DNA from: Rhizophagus clarus
Lineage: Eukaryota > Glomeromycota > Glomeromycetes > Glomerales > Glomeraceae
Assembly (NCBI GenBank): GCA_015698045.1
Contig: BLAL01000274.1
Location: 1,612,001 to 1,676,000, forward strand
Length of the DNA: 64,000 bases
Reading direction: 5' to 3'
Positions 21,498 through 31,741 of this stretch are shown here, in pieces. Position numbers and translations under genes: made by a program. A model generated the notes under the pieces. It ran no database searches. It was not told where the DNA came from and saw only the letters and a list, made by a program, of their open reading frames with translations. The stretch's first letter is position 1, and every line of letters starts with the position of its first letter.

Positions 21498-23699
21498 ATG
21501 AAACTTCGATTTTTAAACGATACAGTAAAAGCAAAAGAAATTGTGCAAAATGCTATTTTACGTATGACTATTGATAATGTTTCACAAAGAAAAGACAGAG
21601 AATTATTAATTAAAGAACATAAAAGGCTAGAGAATTTATTTGATGAGAATAAATATTTTATTAATAGTATCAATAAACAAGAGAACTTAACCTTAAATAT
21701 TCAACTTCGGATATCAATATCAAATTTACAAGTTGATAATGTACCCGTTGAAAGATTCTTGTTATGTCGAGTGATATCCAGTTTTGTAAAAATAAATGCC
21801 CTCTTAACTCTTGTGGAAGATCCAGAGGGTAACGTTGAAAGACTTGCTTTGTACAATTGGACAAATGTTCTCAAAGAAGATCAATCAAATTGCAAATCAA
21901 CCGATCAATTATTTCTACCAATAGGCACTCTACTTGTCATTAAGAATATATCCTATAAAGTTGCCACTTATAATATCACCATGATTCGTTCTGATAGCCC
22001 TGATGATGTTATCGTTATAAATCATAATAACAAGTTATTTAATGACATAAAATGGTCCTCAAATCAGCTGAACGAAAAGATAAAGAACGTCGATGAATTT
22101 CGTCGTTGTGGAAATTATTACTTTGCTTCAAATAATTACATAGCAGCTATTGATGAATATTCAAATGGTATTAAATTGGAGCCACAAAATGTCACTTTAC
22201 TTGTTAACCGAGCAGAGGCATATTTGCGATCGTATCAATTTCATAATGCGCTTATAGATGTAGAGATTGCTCTTAAGTATGATCCAAATCATTTAAAAGC
22301 AGCTTATCGTATGGGTAAAGCCCTTTGTGGCCTCAAACATTATAAAGAAGCCACCAATACGCTTCAAAGTTTATATCAAAGAATAAAAGGTAATACTTCA
22401 ATTGAGAAAACTACGGAACAACTGATGAAGCATGCGGAAATGTTGACTTTTGAAAATATAAATGGTCAATATGACTATTTACGTATCATTGATGAATTCT
22501 GTGAAAGGGCTAAAATTAAAAAGGATAGTAAGGGTAATATTAATTGGATGCACGAAGCAGGTCCAAGGTTGGATCATGCTGATTTTTTAAATAACGATAT
22601 TGAAATTGGCCTTGTAGAAGGAAAAGGAAGAGGTTGGATCGCTAAATGTGATATCCCTGAATATACTTTGTTGATGGTTTCTAAAGCATTAAAAGTAGTT
22701 TTTAAAAATGAATCCGTTACACCATATTCGTGTGTTAAAGAATTGGTAACATGTCTTACACAGCAACTTCTAACAGAGCCTTATTATTGTCAGGAAGTGT
22801 ATCAACTTTATGATGGCTTAAATATTAACATAAATGAAAAGATTGAAAAAATTAATAAGAATTTGGTGGATGTTAACATAATTGGTAATGTTACCAAACA
22901 CAATGTTTTTGGTTTAAATTATGAAGAAGTTAATCTTGATACACCTGAGTTAACCGGTGCAGGGCTGTGGATCTTGCCATCTTTTTTTAATCATGCGTGT
23001 ATTGATGAAAATGTTCACCATTTCTTTCTTGGAGATTTGGTATTCTTTCGATCTAATCGGCCTATTTCAAAAGGAGAAGAACTAATTATCAATTATAGAA
23101 ATGTTTCCTATAGCTATGAGGAACGTTCAAGGTATCTTAAATATATAAATATAGATTGCCAATGCAGAATGTGCAAGTTGGAAAGATCTGAATCACAAAA
23201 AGTTAAACTTAGAATAGCTCAACTCTTGAACATTTTTAATACATCAATCGAACCTAAATTATCAAAATTACGTAAAGTTGATCCTTCTCTTATTAAAGAA
23301 TTAGAAGATATAATCGCTGAATTACACAACCTTCGAAAAGAACATCCGGATCTCGGATTTAATACAATAGAACTTCGTAGATTTCTGGCACATACTTATC
23401 ACAAAAATGGAAAACCAAATAAGGCTCTTTCTATTTTGAAAGAGACATATGATTTATACAAAACAATTCATTTGACGAGAACTTTTATTGTCATCATTGA
23501 TATTATATCGTTGAGTTGGGAACTCAAGTTATTTAATGAAGCTAAGAAATGGTTTGATGTGATATTGAAAGTATTTACAGAACCTATAATTGGAAAATTT
23601 AAAGATAATGACCCTGAATGGAGAAAAAAAGCATTGCGTTTGACAGAAAAAATTTTACCAGCAATGAATTCATTTGCTAAAATTCTAGAAAAAGTATAA
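21498..23699 (+). CDS. TPR and SET domain protein (putative lysine methyltransferase)
   Basis: 733 residues, single exon. Residues about 198-295 form TPR repeats (GNYYFASNNYIAAIDEYSNG; ALIDVEIALKYDPNHLKAAY). Residues about 365-535 are a split SET domain: start GLVEGKGRGWIAKCDIPEYT, then a long insert, then the cofactor/active-site region LPSFFNHACIDENVHHFF (N498, H499, C501) and SKGEELIINYRNVSYSYEER with the conserved Tyr at 533. A Cys cluster C-x-C-x-x-C (554, 556, 559) is the post-SET zinc site. A C-terminal helical region follows, as in SMYD-type enzymes, where helices cap the active site. The likely role is S-adenosylmethionine-dependent protein lysine methylation, substrate unknown. The canonical NHSCxPN is altered to NHACIDEN, so activity is probable but not assured. 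The start is the first ATG after an A-run. Confidence 0.85.
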   Translation: MKLRFLNDTVKAKEIVQNAILRMTIDNVSQRKDRELLIKEHKRLENLFDENKYFINSINKQENLTLNIQLRISISNLQVDNVPVERFLLCRVISSFVKINALLTLVEDPEGNVERLALYNWTNVLKEDQSNCKSTDQLFLPIGTLLVIKNISYKVATYNITMIRSDSPDDVIVINHNNKLFNDIKWSSNQLNEKIKNVDEFRRCGNYYFASNNYIAAIDEYSNGIKLEPQNVTLLVNRAEAYLRSYQFHNALIDVEIALKYDPNHLKAAYRMGKALCGLKHYKEATNTLQSLYQRIKGNTSIEKTTEQLMKHAEMLTFENINGQYDYLRIIDEFCERAKIKKDSKGNINWMHEAGPRLDHADFLNNDIEIGLVEGKGRGWIAKCDIPEYTLLMVSKALKVVFKNESVTPYSCVKELVTCLTQQLLTEPYYCQEVYQLYDGLNININEKIEKINKNLVDVNIIGNVTKHNVFGLNYEEVNLDTPELTGAGLWILPSFFNHACIDENVHHFFLGDLVFFRSNRPISKGEELIINYRNVSYSYEERSRYLKYINIDCQCRMCKLERSESQKVKLRIAQLLNIFNTSIEPKLSKLRKVDPSLIKELEDIIAELHNLRKEHPDLGFNTIELRRFLAHTYHKNGKPNKALSILKETYDLYKTIHLTRTFIVIIDIISLSWELKLFNEAKKWFDVILKVFTEPIIGKFKDNDPEWRKKALRLTEKILPAMNSFAKILEKV

Positions 23700-25071
23700 A
23701 GAATTCTTATAATCCGGTTAAATTCTCATTTCCATGCACAGTTAGGAATAAAGTATAAAAGAGCCTTTGTGCAACTTTAACTGCTACCATCTAAAATTCT
23801 GACGAATAAAACATTCTCCTACCCGTTTTATTCTTTTGCAACTATCATGCAAAGTTAAAAAAAAAATACTTATAGTTCGAGATATATATCAGATATTTTT
23901 TTACCGTGAACATCTATTTTACGCTTTAATTCAATAAATAACAAAGATTACAAAAATATCTTTAAAGTCTTTAAAAGTTCCAAGACATCCGAGCATTTGG
24001 TCTAATATCTCCTTGCATTTGAAACCTAATATCAATATTACTTTGTGAAAGACTTATTGGCATCGGTTATTAGCTCCATATATCGATGACTCCTTCAAAC
24101 ACTATATATTATCATGCTGTGATATTAAAGCTTTAAACATTATCTTCCAAAATAATCAACCGTGCAAAGTGACAAAAAAAAAAAAAAAAAAAAAAAATGA
24201 TAATAATTCGTAATTTACAAGATTTTTATCATCAGGTGTCAATTTTATATACCATACCCTTGCGTACAGCACAGTAAAATTTTTTTTGTCACTTGACTCC
24301 TATATATCTCTGGGACCTTTTCTTTTAAATTACTGTATACCTCATTATTTACAAATACTTTATAAATAAGAAGGATTTAATTAAAATTCATAAAAACAAT
24401 TTAATTCTACTAAAATTAACAACTGGGCCACAATTTCCAAATATGCCTCTTTATTACATTAATTACCCTATAAATTTAATATTATATATTCGGACTGATA
24501 AATAAACGTTTCGCATATATGTATGTATTGATGATCAAAACAACACTGCGTAAAACCATACAAACCATATTGTACATACATAAAATACTGTATGCCTGTT
24601 CTTATTTATGTTTTCGAAGTGTTTCACTGGAAAGTTCAGAAAATCACGTGAGGTTATCAAAGTGTATGATTTTCAAGAACGTCATGTATAACGAGTCCTT
24701 TGCAAGAGTTCACTTATTAGGAAAGTTAAAAATTATATTGTTTATAGTTACATATAAAATAACTAAAGAATAAAAAAAAATATCGTTAATATGGTTGGTA
24801 CCAGCACCATGCTTCATAAAAAAAAAGCATGGAACATGCTACTCAAGTGATCCCTACTGTCATGGTCCTTCGGGATACCATTGATGGTCCACGAAACCAT
24901 CAAACAGGCTTTTTTATCCTGAAAATTCGTTTTATTAAAACTATGCTAACAAGCAGGGATCGCAATTTTCAGCAGTATACTTTTTTAATGGTGGAGGAGT
25001 TTTTTTAGCTTTTGGCCTTCTGAACGTTCATTTTTACTATGAGTCTATGATGATCCGTGAATGTAAAATCA

Positions 25072-25170
25072 TCATATATATAATGGTTTAAATAGATAAT
25101 TAAAAATATAATGGTTTACTAAATAAAAAATATAATGGTTTAAATAAATAAAAAATATATAATGGTTCGA
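25072..25170. repeat. ATAATGGTTTAAATAAATAA minisatellite
   Basis: Four imperfect tandem copies of about 28 bp containing ATATAATGGTTTAAATAAAT followed by A-rich spacer; the last copy ends ATAATGGTTCG. Confidence 0.7.
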
Positions 25171-25867
25171 AGAGAGCATGGTAACGCAATATAATCAAAA
25201 TTTTAATCGCTACGCAAAAATATATTCTTATTATTCAAAAAATATTTCATACTCGTAACATAACTGAATAATAATAAAATTCGGTGCGAACATCGGTGAC
25301 GTGAGAATTTGTTTAACATGAATCAAAATTCTTTAATAAACAAGAACGTTAGTCATCATTTGCTCAATCCGCAAATTCATATTAGACTAATTATCTTTAT
25401 TATCACTTTTATCAATAAATACAATAAATTAACCGACTTATGTGTTACGCTATTCAACTGACTGTTCGACCGTACATCGTCTCACCTAATATTACACTTT
25501 AGTATACAGTATATAATAATATCACGCCAAGTTGGTTCACGCTCTATTGAACCGTACAACGAGAACGGAAAGCGCCGATAAGCTAAAAATATTAACTTAA
25601 ATATAGCTTCGTTTAAATAAATCAATAATTTATTATTAATTTTAATGTGCTAGTTACAAATATTTCTCATCTTTAAGTTATTCAAAGATACAATTTGTTG
25701 AAATTTAATAACAATATAGAATTTAACCGCATCGACCAATGTTTTTATTGGCTGTGAATATTAATAATAGACTCTGAAATTTGAATAATAATTTTATGGT
25801 GCTGTCACTGATAAATAATAAACATATGCAAGTGTATAAATATAATATATATAAAGAAATATTTTTG

Positions 25868-26012
25868 TAACTTAACCACACCTCTATAACTTAGCCACAC
25901 TTTATAATTTAACCATACCATTATAACTTATTTGCACCTACATACTTAACAACACCTCTATAATTTAACCACACTATAATTTAACCGTACCTCTAAAATT
26001 CGATCATACTAC
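25868..26012. repeat. TAACTTAACCACACCTCTA minisatellite
   Basis: About seven imperfect copies of an 18-21-bp unit (ATAATTTAACCACACCTCT and variants such as ATAACTTAGCCACACTTT). The copies differ by substitutions and 1-3-bp indels, so it is not freshly expanded. Confidence 0.75.
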
Positions 26013-26067
26013 CTCTAAAACGGTATAATACATGAATAATTCAACTCTGCTCATATATGTCTTGGCT

Positions 26068-26693
26068 CGGTGCTTTGACAAATGATTTGAAATAACAAAT
26101 GACTCAAATGATTGAATATTAAATGTTCTGACAGTTATTATTAATCACTCTGTTTTAAAATAAAAAAAAAAAAAAACAAATATAAAAAAAATTTATTTAT
26201 GCATAAAATGTAATAAAAAATGCGGAAAAAATTTTATATCGCATGATTTATTATTATTAATTTTAATAATTTAATCATAAAATCTATTTTTATCACTCAA
26301 AGTTATTTATAGTACAACTGCAAAAACGATATGTGTGATCCATTCATATTAAAAACTGATGTAAAGCCCAGACCGTTCACCGTTTAAAAAGATGAACGAG
26401 TTGAATTAAATAGGGAATGACTCAATAAATTAAAAGAACAAGAAAAAAGGGTTCTATTTATAAGGTAAAAACAAAAAAAAAAAAAAAAAATTTTATTTTA
26501 TAAATTATTAATTAAAAAAAAAAAAAAAATAATGAATATCCTTTGAAGGAATAGTTCCGTGCTCCACGTGTTATCGTGATTTAATTTGTCCAATAATATT
26601 TCTATATTTTAATCACAAATGACCTAATTATAAACTGTAAATGATTTATAATCATTTGTCCTAATCCAAAAAGGTCAAATGACCAAATAATTG
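26068..26693. mobile_element. Candidate old hAT-like element with 8-bp TSD
   Basis: TCTTGGCT occurs at 26060-26067 and again at 26694-26701. Between them the left end (CGGTGCTTTGACAAATGATT) resembles the left end of the clear hAT-like MITE at 30407 in order and spacing of CAAATGA words. Near the right end are AATCATTTGTCC and GGTCAAATGACC. The termini are degraded, so the assignment is tentative; the interior is AT-rich with A-runs and no transposase. Confidence 0.45.
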
Positions 26694-26926
26694 TCTTGGC
26701 TATCTTTTGACTTATTTTGGTTGGTTCAAAATTAATTTTGCAAAATGCAAAAGGCTGATCTATTTGTGTACCATAATCGGAAAACGCAGGAGTTGCAGAT
26801 CAGCTCAAGTTTGGAGACTTGGCATAATTTCTTAAATTTCACGAAGAAAAAATTAATAAATACTAAAAAAAAAAAAAAAAAAAATTGATTATATTAATAA
26901 AATAATCCCCAAACAAACACACAAAA
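26694..26926 (+). promoter_or_regulatory. 5' flank of the 26927 Sel1 gene with an A-run
   Basis: Between the TSD and the start codon lie a run of about 20 A (26864-26883) and a short leader ending CACACAAAA before ATG. Similar A-runs precede the starts at 8299, 21498, 61840(-) and 63706. No TATA or other element can be assigned with confidence. Confidence 0.3.
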
Positions 26927-29572
26927 ATGTCTTTAAATAATAGTAATATTTCAAAAGATGATGAAAAATTTTTAAAAGAATTTTTAAAAGAATTTTATCG
27001 TCAAGTAATAAAAATCGAGAATTACACAAAATACGAAAATATATTAAAAGAGTGGGTACAAAATTTCCTTAATTATAATGAAAAAAATTCTGAATTCATT
27101 TTGAGATTAATGGAACAACATGAAGAAAATGAAAATTGGTTTTCAAGTTTAATAGGATTTTTCTATGAACACGGTATGGGTTGCACAAATATTGTCGACA
27201 AAAATAAATCTTTAAAACTTTATTTACTACCATTTAATAATAATAAGCGTAAAAATATAAATTTAATTTCTATGTATCAATTACTTAATATAATTGTTTC
27301 GAAATATTTATTATCATTCTATTATTATAAGGATATTATTTTAAATAAAAGAGATTTGATTGTAAGGGAGTTTAGAAATTTGGAAAATATAAATGTAGTA
27401 ACTTATAATCAAGTTGAAAATTTTAATGGATTAGAAATAAATATATGCAAAGATGAGATATTTATTATGGAAAATTATTTTAATTCACAAGATAAAAATT
27501 ATAATGAAAATCAAGTAAAAAAGAAAGAATTAGTAGAACTAAATAACCTAGGTTATTGTTATCAATATGGGATAGGAAAAAAAAAAGATGCGTTCAAAGC
27601 ATTCGAATGCTATTTAGAGTCAGCACAAGGAGGAAATACTGATGCGCAAATTAATTTAGGTTATTGTTATCAAAATGGATTTGGAACAACAAAGGATGAA
27701 AAGAAAGCATTTGAATGGTACTTAAAAGCTTCTAACGAAGGTGATCCATATGCACAATATAATTTAGGTATTTGTTATCAAAATGGATTAGGAATCAATA
27801 AAGATAATAAGGCTGCCTTTGAATGGTATCTTAAATCAGCTAAAGGAGAATATTCACCAGCACAAAATATTTTGGGTAACTGTTACCAGAATGAGATTGG
27901 AACAAAAAAAGACTTAAAGAAAGCTATTTATTGGCACAGTAAGGCAGCAGTCAATGGAAATATGTTTTCACAATATAATTTAGGAAATTATTATAGATAT
28001 GGTAGAGGTTTGAAAAAAAATGGAGTTAAAGCATTCGAATATTATAAAAAATCTGCTGATCAAGGATATTTGGCAGCTCAATGTGAACTTGGACATTGTT
28101 ATTTTAATGGAATTGGAACTGAAATTAATAAAATAAAAGCATTTGAATTATATAAAATAGCAGCCGATCAAGAATATTTAGATGCTCAATACATTCTTGG
28201 TTATTGTTTCTTTAATGGTATTGGAATTGATGTTAATAAAGTAAAAGCATTTAAGTTATATAAAATAGCAGCAAAGAAAGGACATTGTTTTGCGCAAAAT
28301 AACCTTGGTGTTTTATATGAAGATAGGGGTACAAAAAAGGATTTGGAAAATGCTGTTTATTGGTATAGAAAATCAGCAAAAAGTGGATACAAAATAGCGC
28401 AATATAATTTAGGAAATTGTTATAAAATTGGAAAAGGTGTAATAAAAAATCAAACCAAAGCATTTAAATATTATAATAAATCAGCAAATCAGGGTTACTT
28501 AAATGCACAATATGAACTTGGATATTGTTATTCCAATGGAATTGGAACAGAAGTTAATAAAATAAAAGCATTTGAATTATATAAAATTGCAGCAGAAAAG
28601 AACCATATCGTTGCACAAAATAATTTAGGAATATTATATGAGTACGGTGAAGCAACTGAAAAGAATTTAGAAAATGCTGTTTTCTGGTATAGTAAATCAG
28701 CAGAAAATGGTTGTAAAATGGCACAATATAATTTAGCTAGTTGTTACGAGCACGGTAAAGGTGTGAAAAAAAATGAAGTTAAATCATTTGAATATTATAA
28801 AAAATCTGCTGATCAGGGATATTTAAGTGCTCAATGTAAATTAGGATATTATTATTTTAATGGAATTGGAATTGAAATTAATAAAGTAAAAGCATTTGAA
28901 TTGTATAAATTAGCTGCCGAAAAAGGACATAATATTGCACAAAATAATCTTGGAGTTTTATATAAAGAAGGTAAAGGCATAAAAATGGATCTAGGGAAAG
29001 CCGTATTTTGGTACAATAAATCAGCAGAAAGCGGGTATAGCGTAGCACAATATAATTTGGGTTGTTGCTATAAATATGGAATAGGTATTAAAAAAAATGG
29101 GAAAAAGGCTTTTAAGTATTTTAAGAAATCTGCCGATCAGGGTTATTCAGATGCTCAATTTGAACTTGGATATTGTTATGATGAGGGAATTGGAACTAAA
29201 ATTAATAATGAAAAAGCATTTGAATTATATAAATTAGCAGCTGAGAAAGGACACCATAGTGCACAAAATAATCTTGGGATTTTGTATGAAGTAGGTAATG
29301 GTATAAAAAAGGATTTAGAACAAGCCGTTTACTGGTATAACAAGTCAGCGGAAAGTGGTCATACAATAGCACAAAATAATTTAGGTAATTGTTATAATTA
29401 TGGCAAGGGTGTGAAAAAAAATAAAGCAAAAGCATTTAAATTATATAGATTAGCGGCTAAAAAAGGACATAGTTTTGCACAAGATAATCTTGGATACTTA
29501 TATGAAGGTAAAAGTATAAAAGGGTTTTGGGATAGACTATTTATTAGTATAATAGAAAGAAAACGAAAGTAA
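26927..29572 (+). CDS. Sel1-like repeat protein, full length (881 aa)
   Basis: The N-terminal domain (about 1-100) is shared by all complete Sel1 genes here: DDEKFLKEFLKEFYRQVIKI, an amphipathic stretch, then ENENWFSSLIGFFYEHGMG, followed by a variable linker with LISMYQLLNIIVSKYLLSFY and an acidic tail to about residue 200. About 18 tandem Sel1 repeats follow to the C-terminus (typical: LGYCYQNGFGTTKDEKKAFE, then WYLKASNEGD). The closing repeat is not the GIIVD type, and the tail is basic (GFWDRLFISIIERKRK), so this is a separate branch of the subfamily. A solenoid scaffold with an N-terminal helical module is expected; partners unknown. The ATG at 26927 aligns with the starts of the paralogues. 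Some Rhizophagus Sel1 proteins carry kinases; this one does not. Confidence 0.93.
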   Translation: MSLNNSNISKDDEKFLKEFLKEFYRQVIKIENYTKYENILKEWVQNFLNYNEKNSEFILRLMEQHEENENWFSSLIGFFYEHGMGCTNIVDKNKSLKLYLLPFNNNKRKNINLISMYQLLNIIVSKYLLSFYYYKDIILNKRDLIVREFRNLENINVVTYNQVENFNGLEINICKDEIFIMENYFNSQDKNYNENQVKKKELVELNNLGYCYQYGIGKKKDAFKAFECYLESAQGGNTDAQINLGYCYQNGFGTTKDEKKAFEWYLKASNEGDPYAQYNLGICYQNGLGINKDNKAAFEWYLKSAKGEYSPAQNILGNCYQNEIGTKKDLKKAIYWHSKAAVNGNMFSQYNLGNYYRYGRGLKKNGVKAFEYYKKSADQGYLAAQCELGHCYFNGIGTEINKIKAFELYKIAADQEYLDAQYILGYCFFNGIGIDVNKVKAFKLYKIAAKKGHCFAQNNLGVLYEDRGTKKDLENAVYWYRKSAKSGYKIAQYNLGNCYKIGKGVIKNQTKAFKYYNKSANQGYLNAQYELGYCYSNGIGTEVNKIKAFELYKIAAEKNHIVAQNNLGILYEYGEATEKNLENAVFWYSKSAENGCKMAQYNLASCYEHGKGVKKNEVKSFEYYKKSADQGYLSAQCKLGYYYFNGIGIEINKVKAFELYKLAAEKGHNIAQNNLGVLYKEGKGIKMDLGKAVFWYNKSAESGYSVAQYNLGCCYKYGIGIKKNGKKAFKYFKKSADQGYSDAQFELGYCYDEGIGTKINNEKAFELYKLAAEKGHHSAQNNLGILYEVGNGIKKDLEQAVYWYNKSAESGHTIAQNNLGNCYNYGKGVKKNKAKAFKLYRLAAKKGHSFAQDNLGYLYEGKSIKGFWDRLFISIIERKRK

Positions 29573-30406
29573 AGTAATATTAAATATTTATAAAAAAAAA
29601 ATAGAATCAAAGCTTTATTATAAATTAACTGATTAAGGATTCAAAAATACTATATAAGCATTAATAAGAAATATGTCTTAGAAAATTACTGCAAAAGGAC
29701 AAAAGGAATACATCCAAGTGATAGAACTGATACAATATGCACAATCTATGAAAAATTATGTTTATAAGTTTAATATTCAAATATTCAATAAAATTTCAAA
29801 ATAAGTTTATTTTTATAATTCCACTCTCTGATATTTATTTTAAAGACTGACTTATGTGTATTTTCCAATCACTTAATATTTAAATTTTTAGAATACGTTA
29901 TTCTTGAAATTTCAATACGATAATAATGACTATCTATTAGTGATTATGGATTGAATGATTTTCCACGTATGAACAACCACGATGGTAGTTTACTTTTATG
30001 AAAAAAAAAAAAGTAATATCCAGGGTTCAATATTAAAATTGATATCCGAGTGCATTTTGTAATTAATTAATTCAGAATAAATACTATTATTTATGGATGT
30101 TTCATAATATTATAGCTCAAAAGCCTCAAAAGACAACACCTTCAGCACTATCCGAAATTTAAAGAATTATACAAAGAATCAGCAGGAAGTATAATTAATT
30201 ATGAAGTAGGTTACAATATAATTGATAGAGCTGTCAAATTTTTTTATTTATAAAATTCTGCAAGATAGATTGATTAGTCAAAAAAATAATACTAAAACTT
30301 TATTAATTATCACAGCACATGAAAGTGCTTAAGAATAAATCATATTACACAAGGACATGTCAGAATCAACCAATTGAAGATTTTCTGACGACAAACCTCC
30401 CAAATC
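29573..30406. other. Intergenic, nothing recognised
   Basis: 3' flank of the Sel1 gene. Short in-frame pieces near 30130-30250 are vaguely Sel1-like (FKELYKESAGS) but too short and broken to claim. Confidence 0.35.
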
Positions 30407-30702
30407 CAGTGTTCGGCAAATGACTTGAAATGACAAATGATTCAAATGACAAATGACAAATGACGTGTCATTTCATTGCTCAAATGACAAATGACCTGAG
30501 TCATTTGAATGTAATGTTGGCCGGTGCTATAGTTCTGGCCTGCATTATGTTTTTTTTTAATTTGATTGAATCACATGATAAGAATATTAACCAATCAAAA
30601 TCAAATGACTGAAATGACCAAATGACAAAGGATTATGAATAATGACAAATGATTAGCTAGATCATTTGAATGGTCAAATGACCAGGTCATTTCCGAACAC
30701 TG
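30407..30702. mobile_element. hAT-like MITE with perfect 8-bp TSD
   Basis: Begins CAGTGTTCGGCAAATGAC and ends with the inverse (GTCATTTCCGAACACTG). The eight bases CCCAAATC flank it exactly (30399-30406 and 30703-30710). CAGTG-type ends and 8-bp duplications are diagnostic of the hAT superfamily. The interior carries many CAAATGA / TCATTTG words, likely subterminal transposase-binding sites. 296 bp, no coding capacity. Confidence 0.9.
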
Positions 30703-31119
30703 CCCAAATCAGTGTAAGGAAAACGACAAAAAAGATAGGATAAGTCTGAGAACAAATTGCGTTCCCGATAGTCAAGTAGACAGTTTATTCTTCCAAGAAA
30801 TTATTTATAATTAAGTCTTACGGTATCATGTTATTGACGTCATAACTCACCCCCAATATTTTTCATATTTTAGGATATTTTCATCTTTTTTGGATATGAC
30901 GCAATTTCCATATTAACTAATCATCTTGTTTCTTCACTCTTTCTCTTTCTCCTTTTCTCACATTTCTCCTTTTATTCTTTTCCGTTTCTTACTCTTCACT
31001 CCCTCATCTTGTTCGTATTTATTTATTACGCTCTCCACCGCTCCACGTTAACTATATAGAAAATAATGTTAAGCGCTCAGGTAAAAAAGCAAGTCCTTTG
31101 TTTTTGAGTATTTTCGTTG
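30703..31119. other. Intergenic with a pyrimidine-rich tract
   Basis: Bases about 30920-31020 are strongly C/T-rich (TTTCTCTTTCTCCTTTTCTC and similar). No gene. Confidence 0.4.
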
Positions 31120-31372
31120 GAGCAGCATGATGCTATGCATGTGGGAGCATAGCATGCTTACTACCTTGTAAGCCTGTGAGTACCAGATTTTGCTGCAGTC
31201 TCACAGTAGGGCTGGTTGGGATTTTTTTGGAGCAATATAGTACTATGCGGAGTCTGGCATAGGCACTTACTTTTTGTAAGCTCGTGGGTACCAGCTTATT
31301 GCCGCATTCCTGCAATAGAGTGGAACGGCATGGTGCTATGCGCAATTTTATAGGGTGGAGCATAGTGGAAGT
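31120..31372. repeat. Diverged tandem duplication, about 120-bp unit
   Basis: Two copies and part of a third share the order GGAGCA-TATGC, ACTTACT-TTGTAAGC, GTGAGTACCAG / GTGGGTACCAG, GCTGCAGTCT / GCCGCATTCC and TGGTGCTATGCGC. The GC content is above the surroundings. Frames through it are repeat translation. Confidence 0.6.
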
Positions 31373-31741
31373 CTCTTTGTGGAGGACGGTATGTTGTCAT
31401 TAACTGAATATGATTAAAAGTAGCAATATTTTCAAACGTAATTAAAAACAATATTCCATTATAATTTTTGTTGCAATCATATATGTATATACAACGCAAA
31501 ATAAACTGACAAAATTATTAGTACACTACAATTGATAAAAATTTATTAAGAAATTTTTAGTAGAAGCAAGTATACTAAATAAAATCATTTAATTTATTAT
31601 AATGTATGTTCACCATTAATTTTACGGTTACAAATGAAATGAAATAAATAAATAAATATAAATAAATATATACGCACACCATATTTAGTTTGTATATTAT
31701 AAAATGTTCTAAATTCAACACTTTTCTTAACGCACAAGTTT

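Larger units (their letters stand above)
23700..26067. other. Intergenic with scattered simple repeats
   Basis: No gene supported. A run of about 23 A at 24175-24197. A short pair of inverted words (GATCCCTACT near 24850, AGCAGGGATCG near 24954) may be an eroded element. Minisatellites at 25072-25170 and 25868-26012 are listed separately. A plus-strand frame at 24519-24773 has no recognisable family. Confidence 0.4.

Noticed and set aside
24779..24965. Possible inverted-repeat element around GATCCCTACT / AGCAGGGATC
   Set aside because: Inverted match is only about ten bases with no target duplication.
25150..25165. GGTTCGAAG word as a possible tRNA T-loop
   Set aside because: No acceptor stem, D-loop or anticodon arm around it; it is part of a minisatellite.
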